From Tupaia tana (Eukaryota > Chordata > Mammalia > Scandentia > Tupaiidae): 64,000 nucleotides of DNA. A program made the position numbers and the translations under genes. The notes under the pieces were generated by a model that had not been told where the DNA came from, made no database searches, and saw nothing but the letters and a program-made list of their open reading frames with translations. The stretch spans positions 25,893,696 to 25,957,695 of the forward strand of contig JAKSZU010000025.1 in the NCBI GenBank assembly GCA_026018925.1. The letters run 5' to 3'. Below, piece by piece: positions 10,640 to 23,085 of the stretch (positions are counted from its first letter, which is position 1; every line of letters begins with the position of its first letter).

Positions 10640-10830
10640 CTCATTCATCTGCCCAACTCTTCATCTTTCAGATATCAACTTAAATATCAGTTCTACTTAA
10701 ACCTTTTCAATTCTTTCTATACGGAAATGTATTCCTCCCCTATATCCTCCCATAGCTCTTTCTAATCCCTCCTCCGTATCAATTCTGACTTTACTATATA
10801 GTAAATGCCTGGCATATTGTCCTGATAATT
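10640..10830 (+). mobile_element. L2 LINE 3' fragment
   Basis: CAACTCTTCATCTTTCAGAT then ATCAACTTAAATATCAGTTC parallels the L2 stretch caactcctactcatccttcaggtctcagctcaaatgtcac, ending near AATGCCTGGCAT. Confidence 0.5.
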
Positions 10831-10847
10831 AGGAGAGTAGGGTGATA

Positions 10848-11100
10848 GAGCTGACCCTATATCCCAGTGGTTAAAGGAGTCAGGTCCCTCATGGCTGACC
10901 ATGGTTCAAATCCTGGTCCCTACAGCTCGAACATCACACAAGGCATATGTGTATACATGCCCCAAATCTTGATAGGACAGAGAAATGGAAGAGAAGGGGT
11001 TGCAGTGTGATCACTCCCCCATAGGAGGTACTTTCTCCCTTTCTCTGTCATTCTCTCTCTGTTGAATGGACACACCTTCTATCAATAAAAAAAATAAAGT
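10848..11100 (+). mobile_element. tRNA-derived SINE, divergent form
   Basis: AGTGGTTAAAGGAGTCAGG, TGGCTGACCATGGTTCAAAT, a GGAAGAGAAGGGGTTGCAGT body and an A/T-rich tail. It matches copies at 27,718 and 50,512 better than the young form. Confidence 0.8.
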
Positions 11101-11595
11101 GGCATAAAAAAGATTTTTTTAAAAAAGCACAAGTGGAATGATTCATCAGGCTAGCATAGAATAAATTTTGAAGGAAGTTTCTGCACTCAAGGGAAATGAC
11201 GCAAATAAATGCAAAAAAATATCACCAGAAGTAGTAAGTGTATAGATAAATATGCCAGAATATCTTTGGCTTTCTTTTCTTAATATAAGAATCACTTATC
11301 ATTTAAGCAATAAAAGATTGTGGAGTTTATAGCTAATATAGAAGGAAGGCCCATGATAATCCTTCAAGAAAAGGAAGTGTGTGAAAGGAAGTATACTTTG
11401 CAAAGACCTTACATTATACACGAAGTAATATAACATTACTTTCAAATCATTAATTTATAAACACTCTCATAAATTAAGGATATATATTATAATCCCTAGA
11501 GTGATAATCACATTACCAACAAAAAGCAAGGAATAAGACTAAAAGTCTGATAGAGAAGATAAAAAGAAATTTCTTTTTATTAAAGACTTATTTAG

Positions 11596-11757
11596 GGGCC
11601 ATCATGATCATAAAGGTGCTGGACTTTCACATGGCCAGCCACAGTTCAAAGCCCAGACCTGGTAGCTTGCCTTCTCACTTTCCCTCTCTCTCTCTCTTGT
11701 CTCTCTCTGGTGAGCCCATATGCCATATAGCAAATAATATTAATAAAATTTTAAACT
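11596..11757 (+). mobile_element. Short-form SINE
   Basis: The head GGGGCCATCATGATCATAAA reaches CCTGGTAGCTTGC and jumps straight to CTTCTCACTTTCC, skipping about 105 bases of the long form. The same junction occurs in four other copies in this window. Confidence 0.8.
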
Positions 11758-11774
11758 TCTTTAAAAACGATTAA

Positions 11775-13314
11775 TTTATCCAAATGAAGGCAGGAATGAA
11801 AATAAAAAGAGCAAGATATGGGTGGGACAAATAGAAAACTGATAACAAAATGGTAGCTTACTATTCAACCATATCAATAACTATATGAATTGAAGATGAA
11901 ATCAACACTCCAATTAATTGTCATGGATGACAATATGAAATTAAAGGCAAAATCTAATTATATGCTATTAGAAGAGATGTATTTTAAGCATTAGAAACAT
12001 ATTGGTTACAAGTAAAAAATAGAAAGGGTAATTAATAACCATGCAAATGGCACCAATAAGATACTTGGAGTGATTATATTAATATCAAAATAGACTTTAC
12101 AACAGTGAATATAAGTGTAAAATACAGACAGATATTTTTTAATGATTGAAGGGTCAGTTCATCAAGAGTATAAAATGATTCTACAGGGGTATATGCACCT
12201 AAAACAAGGTTTAAAATACATAGTCACAATTACAGAGGGAAGTTTTTACACTCTTCTCTCTCAGGCAGAAAAATTAGACAAAAGAAAAAAATCAGAATAT
12301 CTGGGATTGGAAAATACCTTTGGCCACTTTAATCTCATTCATGTATGTAGGACATTACTCCCTAAAACTGCCAATTCAAGTTATTTTCAAGTGCACATGG
12401 AACATTTGTAAGGATAGAACACATGCTAGGTTATAAATAAATGTCTAGGTAAATTTCAAACAATTACATTCACAGACCAAAACAGAAGAAAAGATAGCTA
12501 GAACATTCTCAAATATTTGGACATTAAGCACATAATATAAAGCAATACTTCTAACTAAACCATGTGTCCAAGAGAAAATCACAGGTATTTAGAAAATATT
12601 TCAAACTGAATGGCAATAAAACAGCTATATATCAAAATGTTTCAGTGCAGCTATAGCTCTGCTGACATGGTAAATGCATATAATAAAGGAAAAGAGGTTT
12701 GAAAATAATCTACCTTAAGAAATTAGAAATAATGAGCCCAAAATAAATAGAAGGAAAAAAAGATGAGTAGAAATCAATAAAACTAAAAATGGATAAAAAT
12801 AAAAATCAAAGTTGTTTTTTGGAAACATTTAATAAAATTCATAAATTCCTAGATAAACTGACCAAGGAGAAAAAAAAGAAAAGCAAAATTATTAATACCA
12901 GTAGCAATAGATATCACTTCAATGCTACGAACGTTGAAGAGATAATACAGAAATCTTATGAATAACACGCTGACAATGAATTTGATTATTCAAATTAAAA
13001 ATGAACTGATTTCTTAAGAACCACACATTTCTGAAACTGACACAAGAAAGAAAAAGAAATTTGAATAGCTCCTATATCTGTCACAGAAATTGAGTTCATA
13101 ATTTAAAAACTTCTTGAAAAGAAACCACCACCTTCAAATTAGCTATATTGATGAATTTCACCAAGCATGTAAGGAGGAAATAATATGAACTTTCACAAAC
13201 ACTTTCATGAAATAATAAGGAAATATCAACATGACAAGATGATATAAAAATGTCTGTGTTTGTGTGATATCAACACTCCTTAAGAATACATATGGACAGA
13301 AATTAGTAAATAAG
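11775..13314 (+). mobile_element. L1 LINE, ORF2 5' half (decayed)
   Basis: Sense-strand L1 ORF2 sequence starts before the endonuclease-domain block (AAATAGAAAACTGATAACAA, ACCATATCAATAACTATATG), then CAGTTCATCAAGAGTATAAA, CAAGTGCACATGGAACATTT and ACTGACCAAGGAGAAAAAAA in the expected order. Frames are broken throughout: the longest remaining piece is 89 codons (12,142-12,411). It is an old L1M-type copy with no 5' UTR or ORF1 seen. Confidence 0.85.
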
Positions 13315-13316
13315 AG

Positions 13317-13490
13317 CCTAGCAGGTGGTGTGGTGGTTGAGGTGCTAGATTCCCGCGTGGCTGACTGAGGTTCGAGTCTCAGACCTGGCAGTTTGCTTTC
13401 TCACTTTCCTTCTCTTCCTTTCTGTCTGTCTCTAGTCAAGTGGAAACTAATAACAATAAATACGATTAAATAAATAATGATTTTTAAAAA
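13317..13490 (+). mobile_element. Short-form SINE inside the L1
   Basis: CTAGCAGGTGGTGTGGTGGT to an A/T tail, with the GGCAGTTTGC|TTTCTCACTTTCC junction of the short form. It interrupts the L1, so it is younger than the L1. Confidence 0.85.
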
Positions 13491-15725
13491 AGAATGTTAC
13501 CAAATGAAATCAGCAATATGCAAAAAAGCAGAATACAGCCTGACCAAGTGGAGTTACTCCAACAATGTACGATTGTTTCAATATCCAAAAATTAGTGGAA
13601 TGTACTAAATTAAGAGAATAAAGGAGAAAAGTCTATGATCATCTTAATAGGTACAGGAAAACATTTGACAAAGTTTAAAACAGACATTCATGACAATAAA
13701 TCTTCCTCAATCAAATAAAGAGCATTTTTTAAATCTATTAGCCAATCTCTTTGATATTCTAGAAGAAAACAAGGACATCTAATCTCACATCTAATCTCAG
13801 TTTTATTCAATGTTGTACTTCAAGTCCTAGGCAGTGAAAGGCAGAAAATGACCTCTAAGGTATACAGATTAGAAAGGAAAAAAATTGTAGTTGTTTTTAT
13901 CCTCAGCTGACATAATTTTCTATGCAGAGAATCACCAGGAGTCTATAATTAAACCATTTAAAAAAGTGAATTTAGTAATGCCATAGGATTAAAAAATCAA
14001 TTGTATTTCTAGTTATTAACAATAAACAGAAAGTAAAATTTGAGATTATACAACTTTTAATAATATAAAAGCACAATATACTTATAAATAAATGTGACAG
14101 CAAATGTGTAAGATTTGTAAACTGAAAACTCTAATTCTGAACAAAAAATTATAATGTAATAATGGATTGGAAGACTCAATAATGTTAAGATGTCATTTCG
14201 CCTAAAATGTTCTATTAACTCAATGAGCATCAATCAAAACCTTAGCAAGCTTTTAAGTAGAAATTGACAAGATAATTCTAGGAAATTATATGGAAATGCA
14301 AAAGGCCTAGAGAATCCAGATAATTTGAAAGAGAACAATATTTGAGAACTTACATTATCTAATTTCCAGATTTACTATAAAACTGCGGTAATCTAGAAAG
14401 TGTAGTATTGGCATCAGACAAAAATGTAAATGGAAAATAATAGAGCCCAGAAATAGATCCCGTCACATGGTCCCTTCATTTGCTACTAAAATGCCCTAGT
14501 AATTCAATGAGAAAAGAAAAGGCTGTTTGCCAAACAGTGATGGAATAACTGAGTACTTGTGTGGAAGAAAATGTTGACTTCTACTTCACATTTTACACAA
14601 AATTTAATTCAATTTTAGCCGATTACATAAATATAAAAGCTACTACAATTAAGCATCTGGGAAAAAAGAACAAGAGAATGTACTTGTGATTGGGATTGTC
14701 ACAGGAGCTTTAGACAGGAAACAGAAAATAATAAATGTGAAAGAATAAGTAAATTAAAATTTTCATCACATTGAAACGCACCCTTAAGAAAATGAATAGG
14801 TACGCCACTGATAGAAAAATGTTTGTAATATGTAATATCAGACAAAGAACCTGTATTCAGAATAAAGAACTTCTACAAGCAGCTTAATGTAAAATTATAC
14901 AAAATACTTGAACAGATGGTTCACAAGGAAAGATATACAAATAGCCAATGAGTACCTAAAAATGTGGTCAACAGCATAGTCATCAGGGAAATGCAAAATA
15001 AAACCACAATAATATACCACATACTCCCTCTAGAATGATTAAAATTAGAAACACTAAGAATAACCGAATGTTGGTAAGGATGTGGAGGAACTGGAACTCT
15101 ACAACATTGTCAGAACTGTTTATCAGTGCAACCATCCAGGTAAACAGTTTGTAAGTCCTTCTGAACTTATGCATTTACCTGCTCAATGTCCTAGCAATTT
15201 TACGCCTAGAAATTTAGCTGAGAGAAATGAAAACTTTTTCAATAAAAGCACTTGTACAAAAATGTCTGTAGGAGCTGTGCTTATAATAGCCAAGAAGTGG
15301 AAACAACCCAATGTCTTCCAAGAGGAAAATAAATCAGAAAATGGTGGGACAGTCATACAGTTGAGCAATAAAGTGGAATACTTTGATATGCACACTTACA
15401 TGGATTAATATTTAAAAAGCATTTTAAATGATAAGACACAGATACAAAGGTGTACTTACTGCATAATTCTATTTATGAGAAGTTTTGGAACAGGCAAGTC
15501 TAATCTACTGTAGTAAAAATAAAAAGTGGAGTGTTTTCTGGAGGGGGAGGGTTTACTCTGAAGGGGCATGAAGGAATTTGCTGGAATGATGGAAATATTG
15601 TGTGCCCAGACAGGGATGTCATTGACCCAGTTGTAAATATTTGTTAAAACTCATGGAAGTGTTCAGCCAAGATTTGTTTGTTTTACTATATGAAAATAAC
15701 ATCTCAACTATTTTTTTGAAAATAA
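13491..15725 (+). mobile_element. L1 LINE, reverse-transcriptase half, C-terminal region and 3' UTR
   Basis: Continues the L1: GCCTGACCAAGTGGAGTTAC, then GATCATCTTAATAGGTACAG, the catalytic-loop region near 13,905-13,925, GATTGGAAGACTCAATAATG, GGAAATGCAAAAGGCCTAGA, and the C-terminal CAAATAGCCAATGAGTACCT. The YADD-type motif reads CTCAGCTGACATAATT, one codon short of the usual Ala-Asp-Asp-Met, so the element is catalytically dead even apart from its stops. The 3' UTR ends near 15,725. The 108-codon frame at 15,082-15,408 is a leftover of this region. Confidence 0.85.
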
Positions 15726-15819
15726 GAATTAATTTTTATAATTCTGTTTGTGACATATTAAGAAAAAATTTAAGTTTATAAATTTAAAACAATGCCTTTA
15801 TGTTAAAAAAAATATTTTT

Positions 15820-16080
15820 GGGATCAGGATTCATGGTTACAAATAACAGAAAGACTTTAGTGAGGGATTTATTAAAGGATGTTTAGCACCAAACCAAATA
15901 TTCAGAAAGTCAGGCACTTAGGTTTGTATTCTACACAGACAGGAACAAAACAAGAGAATCACCCAGTCCCCCCATGCGACTGTTCTAGGAGAAGTCCCAA
16001 CACCACTGCCATCTGCTAGTTGGCACTGACGATGCCAGGATAGAACCTCCATCAGAGGGCACCAGGGAGCCAGTTGTCTC
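15820..16080. mobile_element. Probable old interspersed repeat, unnamed
   Basis: GGTTACAAATAACAGAAAGA and GAGGGATTTATTAAAGG followed by a CCACTGCCATCTGCTAG-type block resembles a widespread old mammalian repeat with an aacagaaa/tttattgg start. The stretch at 21,300-21,720 has the same look. Family not identified. Confidence 0.3.
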
Positions 16081-17160
16081 CACTGGTACACTCACGAGAA
16101 GATCGGATTTCCCCATGTGGGGCTGCCAACACACAGTGCTCGTGTTTGTCTTCCAAGATGTGCGTAGAATAACCTGAATGGAGCACAGATCCTATGTGGA
16201 ACTTCATTGCAAAAGAAATGGAAAATGTAAGTTTTCTGGCTTTTTAAGAACAGGAAGATACGGAACAAGATATGGTATAATCCTAAAGGGGAATGAGAGT
16301 GAATGGTGAGTGAGCTGATCCGATTCACCCACCACAGCTCAACGCGTTGAGTACAATCTTCTCCATGTGCAGATTTCCAAACAACAATACTACAATGTGC
16401 TTTCACCTAACATACTGAGTCACCCTTTACAGAAACAAAATTGTACTCACTCTGTGTTTCCCAAAGAGGAGATATAAAGCCTTGCCAGTCATGGCAGCCA
16501 CCTCCTGGGTGGTGATCTTATTACCTTAGATGAGTCGCAATCCCCTTGGTATTTTATACTTTATGGACCAAGTAATAAATGTAACCAACACCAATGTACT
16601 CCAGAAATACAGAGCCATGAAAGAATTCAGTTTTGCAATTGGTCATGAGCCCACTGATACAACTCGCTCTGTTGTGCATTCCATGATTCATTTTTCTGTA
16701 CAAACACCTTGACTGGACATGGGTTCTCACCTGGTGAGATGAACAAAGCTTGCAGTCCTGGTATTTGTGACTTTACTTGACTTTCCTGCATAGGGTTGCT
16801 TTACTTTAATAGCATCTAACCCTAGAAAGTACTTAGAATTCTCCCCACTGGTTAAAAATACCCCTCCTTGCTCCTAATACGTAAAATCAATTTTTCAGTT
16901 GATAATTATGGTTAATAAACCATCAGCCTAGTAACATAAGAATCCCCAAATGGCCACATGGCAGTACTAACTTCCAAGTGATACAAGAATTTTCTCTTGG
17001 AGCACTCAGACCTACAAATAAGCAGAGCCCAGACTCCTAGTGACTACACGCATACACATACACACACATGTGCACACATTTTGTGTTTAGGCAGTCGGTA
17101 ACTTTGCAAAATTCTATGGCTACTCTTACTTCTTAATTCAACCGATGAGAGGTACAGTCC
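16081..17160. other. No recognised feature
   Basis: 1.1 kb with no supported gene or repeat; a CA-rich patch lies near 17,050-17,080. Confidence 0.35.
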
Positions 17161-17417
17161 CAAGGCCAGCCAGTGGCAAGGTGGTTAAGGCAGCTGGATC
17201 CCAAATGGCCAACCACATGGTTTGAGTCTTGGACCTGGCAGGTTGAATAAATCCGTCAGGCATGTGTACATACATGGCCCGAACCCTGAAAGGAGGGAGA
17301 GACGGAGGAGAAGGGGTTGTGATCTGGCCATTCCCCATGGAAGGTCTTTCTTATTTTCTTCCTCTATTTCATTCTTTGTCTGTTTCTCTCCAGTGAGCAC
17401 ATGGACACTGGAAAATT
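17161..17417 (+). mobile_element. tRNA-derived SINE, old long form
   Basis: AGGCCAGCCAGTGGCAAGGT through GGAGAAGGGGTTGTGATCTG to CTCTCCAGTGAGCACATGG. Diverged from the other copies. Confidence 0.85.
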
Positions 17418-17482
17418 GAGGGGGGAAAAAAAGTAAACAGTCCCAAAAAAGTTTGTTCGTTCATCGCATAATTTTTTAAGCT

Positions 17483-17777
17483 TTTTTTGTTTTTAGGTTT
17501 TACCATAGAGTACATATGCTCCCTGGAAAGAGACAAAGAGACAGAGAGAGGAAAAGTGAGAAATCATCCCCTCCCAGGGGAGATGTTCATGCCAGTCTCT
17601 TTGGGACTTTGGGCATTCACACACATGGGACATGTTCGTGCCAGTCTCTTTGGGACTTTGGGCATTCACACACATGTACCTGGCATGATTCTCAAGCCAT
17701 CAGGTCTAAGACTTGAACTGTGGCTGGCCATGTGGGATTCCAGGGCCTAAATCACTATGCCAGCTGCTAGCCCCCCA
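17483..17777 (-). mobile_element. tRNA-derived SINE with internal 49-bp tandem duplication
   Basis: Antisense copy from the TTTTACCATAGAGTACATA tail region to CAGCTGCTAGCCCC. A 49-base unit (ATGTTCATGCCAGTCTCTTT start) is present twice at 17,583-17,631 and 17,632-17,680 with very few differences, lengthening the element. Confidence 0.88.
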
Positions 17778-18040
17778 TGGCATAATTCTTTAAGTAGCTT
17801 TTTCTCAGTCAATCCAAAGGTGTTGGTAACAGAAGCCTGACCTAGGGAAAGCCAGTCTGCATTTCCCATGTTCTCACTCTACTGCCACGTGGCAGGCTCC
17901 TCCCCTAAGATGTGATGCCACACCAGGGGTAGAAATGGCCATTGTGGACAATTTCAGTGCGGCTGACAAGCAGAAAGGAAAGCAGAAATATGTGTATATA
18001 GAGAGAACGCCTTCAGGACGCCATCTTACCTTGAAGATCA

Positions 18041-18262
18041 TTCATTTACATGAGAAGTAACCCATTCCCAAGAGAGGAGAACTTATACCCTCCTCCTAGA
18101 CAGCATTATCCATGAGGGTGGTGCCCCCATGGTCCCAACACTGCCCACTAGACCCCGCCTCCTCAAGTTCTCACTGTGTCTTAGTATCATTTTATTGGAG
18201 ATCAGACCTCCAACATATGAACCTACGGGGGATACACCTTATCCAAGCCATAGCACTAGGGA
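18041..18262 (-). mobile_element. MaLR-type LTR fragment
   Basis: ATCCATGAGGGTGGTGCCCC, CCCGCCTCCTCAAGTTCTCA, CCAACATATGAACCTACGGG and CCAAGCCATAGCA follow the antisense start of MST/MLT1-like LTRs. No internal retroviral sequence is attached. Confidence 0.7.
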
Positions 18263-19467
18263 AAGAAGTTAAATGGCGTCCATGCAGGAGAACATTTTCT
18301 AAGCTTCTCTGTAAGTGTCTTCTCTACTCTCCTCCCACGCAGTGGGAGCCCTAGAGTAAGCATTTATATAGCCGTGTATATTCTTGTATTATTAAGTAAT
18401 TACTAGCGGCTCACCACATATTGCATTTCCAAGCCTTATTACCTAGCTTTAAAACTTATTTTTCTCTAAGGCCGCTACACGCCAATTTATGTAGCCACTC
18501 CCCATGAATTGATGCAGTGACTCATCTTGAGTCTTCGCCCCTTCCATGAACTGTGGGCTATCAGATGTGCTGCTTGTGCCTTACCAAGCAGGAGCATTTC
18601 CTGCTTAACTGCCCTTCGGGCCTCAACTAAATGAAGCTCTAACATCACAGCCTCCCACCTCCAGCTCGACATGCTATGCACAACCTTCTGCAAGTTGCTT
18701 TCTTTCTTTAGCCAGTCATTAGGAATTCTCCAGGAGGATGTAGTGTGAATTAAGGAAGATGTGAGAGTGCCTTAGGGGCAGGCACATTGAGAATGAGAAG
18801 AACCATTTCAGCAAGCTACTTTTACCTCCAAGGATCTGCTTGTACGTGCTCTCATATTTTCAACTTCCACTTGATCGTGGGCAAACCTGGCTGTATGGGA
18901 TTTCATACAGAACCCAAACAATTTGCAACAGATAGCTCAGGGTGTACAGTTACCGGTATTTTCATGATCAGGTGTTTACTCTCTACAAAGCTCCAGTAGC
19001 AAGCCAAGAGTTATTTCTAAGAAGAATTGCTACCTGTCAAAAGGGACACACTTCTCTCAAACCCACTCTGATCCTCTCTTTAAGCTTACAACAGGCTCCA
19101 TAGATATCTTTGTCACCCACACACATTTTAGGCACCATTGGATCTGCTAAGCCATAGGAGTCACAGCGCAAAGTGGTGTGAACTGGAGTTCACAATTCCT
19201 TCTAGAACCTGGAAGCCACATGTGTAACCCAGTAAATGGAAGCAGTACATCCACATGAGGTGTGTGGTCTTTCCATAATTGAAAGAAGGCTGCCAAATAT
19301 TGTCCTTGACTAATGAGTGGAAGGTGTGAAGTTGAGTGACGTTTCTTTTACTTCAGAAAAGATAATGCCATGACCTAGACCACTGTTTATGACCTAGAAC
19401 GTGGGAATTAGAAGAAGAATCTTAGCCCTGTTAAATATACCAGAATTTTGTTTTTGTCCTGTGGTTG
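18263..19467. other. No recognised feature
   Basis: 1.2 kb of mixed DNA. The small frames at 18,487-18,693 and 18,787-18,999 carry no recognisable domain. Confidence 0.35.
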
Positions 19468-19479
19468 AGCTGGACTCTT

Positions 19480-19657
19480 TTTTAAAGAATTATTTTATTT
19501 AACTTTATTTCTTTTAATTAGATCAGAGAGGGACACAGAGAGAGAGAGAGGGAGAGAGATGGAAAGTGAGAACGCAAGCTGCCAGTCCGGGACTCGAACT
19601 GTGGTCGGTCGTGTGGGAGTCCAGCGTCCTTAGCCACCACACCACCTGCCAGCGCCT
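19480..19657 (-). mobile_element. Short-form SINE with target-site duplication
   Basis: The tail TTTAAAGAATTATTTTATTT is followed by a GAGAGAGAGAGGGAGAG stretch, then GAACGCAAGCTGCCAGTCCG (the short-form junction) and a well-preserved head with GACTCGAACTG (B box antisense). AGCTGGACTCTT at 19,468-19,479 and AGCTGGAATCTT at 19,658-19,669 are the duplicated target. Confidence 0.9.
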
Positions 19658-19669
19658 AGCTGGAATCTT

Positions 19670-20759
19670 AGTGAGCTATTGACCTTATCCTTCCTAGGGG
19701 TGAGACCACCTTCTCACACAGCTCCAGGGGACACCTTTACTTGATGACAGGCACTGTGCCATCTAAGGATACCTGCTGCCTACGATCGCCTTTTCCACAT
19801 GAGCCATTGCCTCTCCACCCAGCTCCTGTTGTAATTTATTGCATGATGTCCCGTCTTGCCTCAAGTGACAAAGTGCAAAGAGATTAAGCGAGTTTGTCAT
19901 TTGCATTGCAATGACGGAGCCATGTCATGGCTTTATCCAGAGTCATCACTTTTCAAAGAGGACGGTGCTCTGTTCACCCGTGTATTTCGTGTATTTCCCA
20001 GTGCTGTAGTGAAGAGAATGCGCTCTTGGATTCCACGGGGATCTAAGGAGCGGATAAATGGCTCATACATGATAGGCTCACTACCCAAATTCAGTGTCTT
20101 TAGCTGTTTGTATTTACTTTTTACATTATCACAAAGAGTCCTGATGTCTTGACTTTATTTAGCATAGGCCCCAGTAAAATATGTATTCTAGTCAACCAAC
20201 AAAGTGAACAGCAGAGCTTCAGTGACTCCTCTACCTGGTACACTGAATTCAAAGTGTGGAACAGAGGGATGCATACCAACAAATTAGGCCCAGTGTAAAC
20301 GCCCTACTCTGCCTCCCTTAGAACTGGTCTTACATAATCCTCCAGGCTTTCTTTTTTTCCTCCTTTCTTTCTCTTATTTTCTTACATTCAATAACTGCAC
20401 ATCTTCACAGTATATAAAATGGATTTTCCCAGCAAAAATACATTGCAATTTTAGTCCAGCCAAAGATATTACCATATACATTATCATCGCAGCAAAGCCT
20501 TGAAGTATTTTAGTGTGCAGACCTTCTCTTCTCCTGTCTGACTTTGTAATCCCTGCTCCCCACCCTCTGGAATACTGGAATCTTCCTCCAGATTTAGGCT
20601 TGGAGACAATGAAAACTGCTAGAAGGTAGACAAGTGATAGCTACAGGAATTAACTCCATTAAGGAAGGAGGATATAGTTTGGCTGGCCAAGAAGTTACAG
20701 CGAAATTTGGAGGTGTAAGTTACACAAAGTTATTCAAATCATTGCTAATGTTCTTGTTT
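19670..20759. other. No recognised feature
   Basis: No supported repeat or gene. The 98-codon frame at 19,856-20,152 has no recognisable domain. Confidence 0.35.
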
Positions 20760-21300
20760 CGATATTCAGAGTCTTATTCTTTACCAGCCGGTACCCTAAT
20801 TCTCAGATAAGAGACCTGGAAAGACTTGGAATTTAACCTACTGTGTATTTCAGTAATCTGCGAGATGAAACTTTTGGTCTGATTACAGGCTCCATTGAAT
20901 CAGCAGTCGTAAGAGGTAAAGTGCTATTAGGGCAGTTATAAAAACACCTTGGCTCCCTGACTGCAGCTTAAGTCAAGAATTAAAAACCATTAAGTTTGTG
21001 ATTTAAATTTAAAATTTCCTCTACACAGTTAGATGTTACCAGCCTTTTCTGCACACATAACAGTGTTACTTGGCAGGCACTGTGCCAAAGCCTTTCCTTC
21101 AAAATGTGCTGCATTGCAAGAAACGGTGATCACTCCCGGTAATTATTTTGCCATTGTGTGTGGTGGGTACCAGTGCTGCACTCTCTAGTGATAATGGATT
21201 GCTACCGTCTTCAAATTTAATTAGGTCAGTACCCACTTGAGATCTCTGTTTTCTTGAACATGAGTTACCTGTAATCACTTCTATTAATAATCACTCTATT
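20760..21300. other. Repeat-free stretch, candidate conserved non-coding DNA
   Basis: No repeat family is visible and several TTAATTA-like and ATTTAAATT homeodomain-style words occur (for example TTTAATTAGG near 21,217). This is only a composition-based suspicion. Confidence 0.25.
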
Positions 21301-21730
21301 TGTCAGGATATTTAGTTAGAAACGATATGATTCACTCTTGCTGGTTTAACAGAAATGTTTTACAGGTCATCTTATTATACATGAGTAGACCTCAGAATTA
21401 TTTTCTGTGGGGAATCGTGCAGGAGACTATAGGAGACAAAATGCAGATGCTTCACACCCAGGAAAAATGATCAAGGAAACAGCCATTGATACAACAGCAC
21501 TGTCCTAGCAAGAACTCCACTTCGCCATTGCTCTTCACTCTGCATCTGTGTCTGCATGAGCCAGATGCTAGAGCCTCCACCACTGCTGTCCCCCAAAATC
21601 AGTAGGTGCCCATTATCTCTGCATGTCACCACACCTCACTCTCCTCTCTCCCCCTTTCCAAATCCCATGTGAAATCTAACTCACACACCCCACCCAACAT
21701 CCACGAAATATATTTTCAGCTTTCCTGTTC

Positions 21731-22860
21731 TAGATTTCAGAAAGATATGTTATAAATGATTTAGAATTCATGCTTAAGACACAAATACATTTCTATAGAA
21801 AAATTCCACAAGGCATCTATAAAAAGCTTCATGGTCATTATATCTGGCTAGAATTATGATAACACATATTCTCTTTCTGTTTGTATCTCTAAATTTTCAA
21901 TAAGACATGTGCATTCTTCATTAAATTGGAACATTTGTTTGAGACAACTCAATAAATGACAAGAAGTGATGTCCTATCTTCTATTTTTCAAACACCCTGA
22001 CTGCCGGAGTAGCAGCTATACGCGACAACTCAGTAAACTCTTCCATAGTCAGTGGGACCACCCGTCATTATTGGAATCTCTTCTCTCCTAGAGGTTTATA
22101 GATTGGTAGATGAATTCAACAAACAATAGCATATAATTAATACATGGTTATCACTGTGCTAGGGTTTAGAGAGACAAAGACACACAAAATATGGTCATTT
22201 TCCTCAGGGAATGCGTGACTGTTGATGGAAATGTCAACCAATGTAGCCATTATGGAATTCTGTATGGAGCTTCCTCGAAAAACTAAAAACAAAGCTAGCT
22301 TATGATCCAGCAATCTCATTTCTTCTCCTGATGTAGAGAATAAAATCAACAGCTTGAAGGAAGCAGTGTGAAAATGAGTAGATGCTGGTCAAAGCATATG
22401 CAGTTAAACCCCACACGTGTCGGACGCCACCTCGATTCCCCACGCAGGGACTGGGTTCCTCCATCCCTTTGTGAAACCCAGATGTCTCCTAACCAATCCA
22501 TGTAGCTGTCTTACTGATATCTCCTCGGAACTCAGCAGCCCACAGTCTTATCTCAATTCCCAGGCTTTTCAAACAGTCAGAATTCTATTGATGAGATGAA
22601 TCTACAGAAGTTGATGATGTCTTAATATAAGGAGTATGTAACAATGTGATCTTTCTAGGTGATGTTTTTTCTACTATAATTCAGTCATAATGCCTGTAAC
22701 TAAAATAACAATAATAGTTATTTTAGACTGTGAGGGAAATAGTTTTGCACCGAATGCTCAGTTAGAGTCATGGACACCCATGCTAACGCTTTGCCCTAGA
22801 GGTGAGATGACGGGGATGAAGAAGGACCCCAGCCTCTCTCAGTGGCAGCCATTTTTACAC
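21731..22860. other. No recognised feature
   Basis: Unassigned AT-rich DNA. A piece near 22,140-22,210 (ATCACTGTGCTAGGGTTTAG) may be a trace of an L2 or MIR 3' end. Confidence 0.3.
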
Positions 22861-22864
22861 CAGT

Positions 22865-23085
22865 TAATGGTATTAAGTCCTGAGGTGCCTCCCACTGTGT
22901 ATGTTAGTGCATCTAATTCTCACAAGCCTATGGAGTAGTAATGTTCTATTCCTATTTATGAATAAGGAAACTAAGGGACACATGAAGGGAGGTTCCCCTG
23001 CTAGTCATCCTGTAAAAGGAAATTCAAAAAATTCAAAGCCAGGCAGTCTCATTTAAAAGCCTAGTCACTTTACCACCCTGCTCCG
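22865..23085 (+). mobile_element. MIR SINE
   Basis: CTAATTCTCACAAGCCTATG, TTATGAATAAGGAAACTAAG and AAGCCTAGTCACTTTACCAC follow the MIR consensus in order, from the mid-body to the tRNA-unrelated 3' part. Confidence 0.7.
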
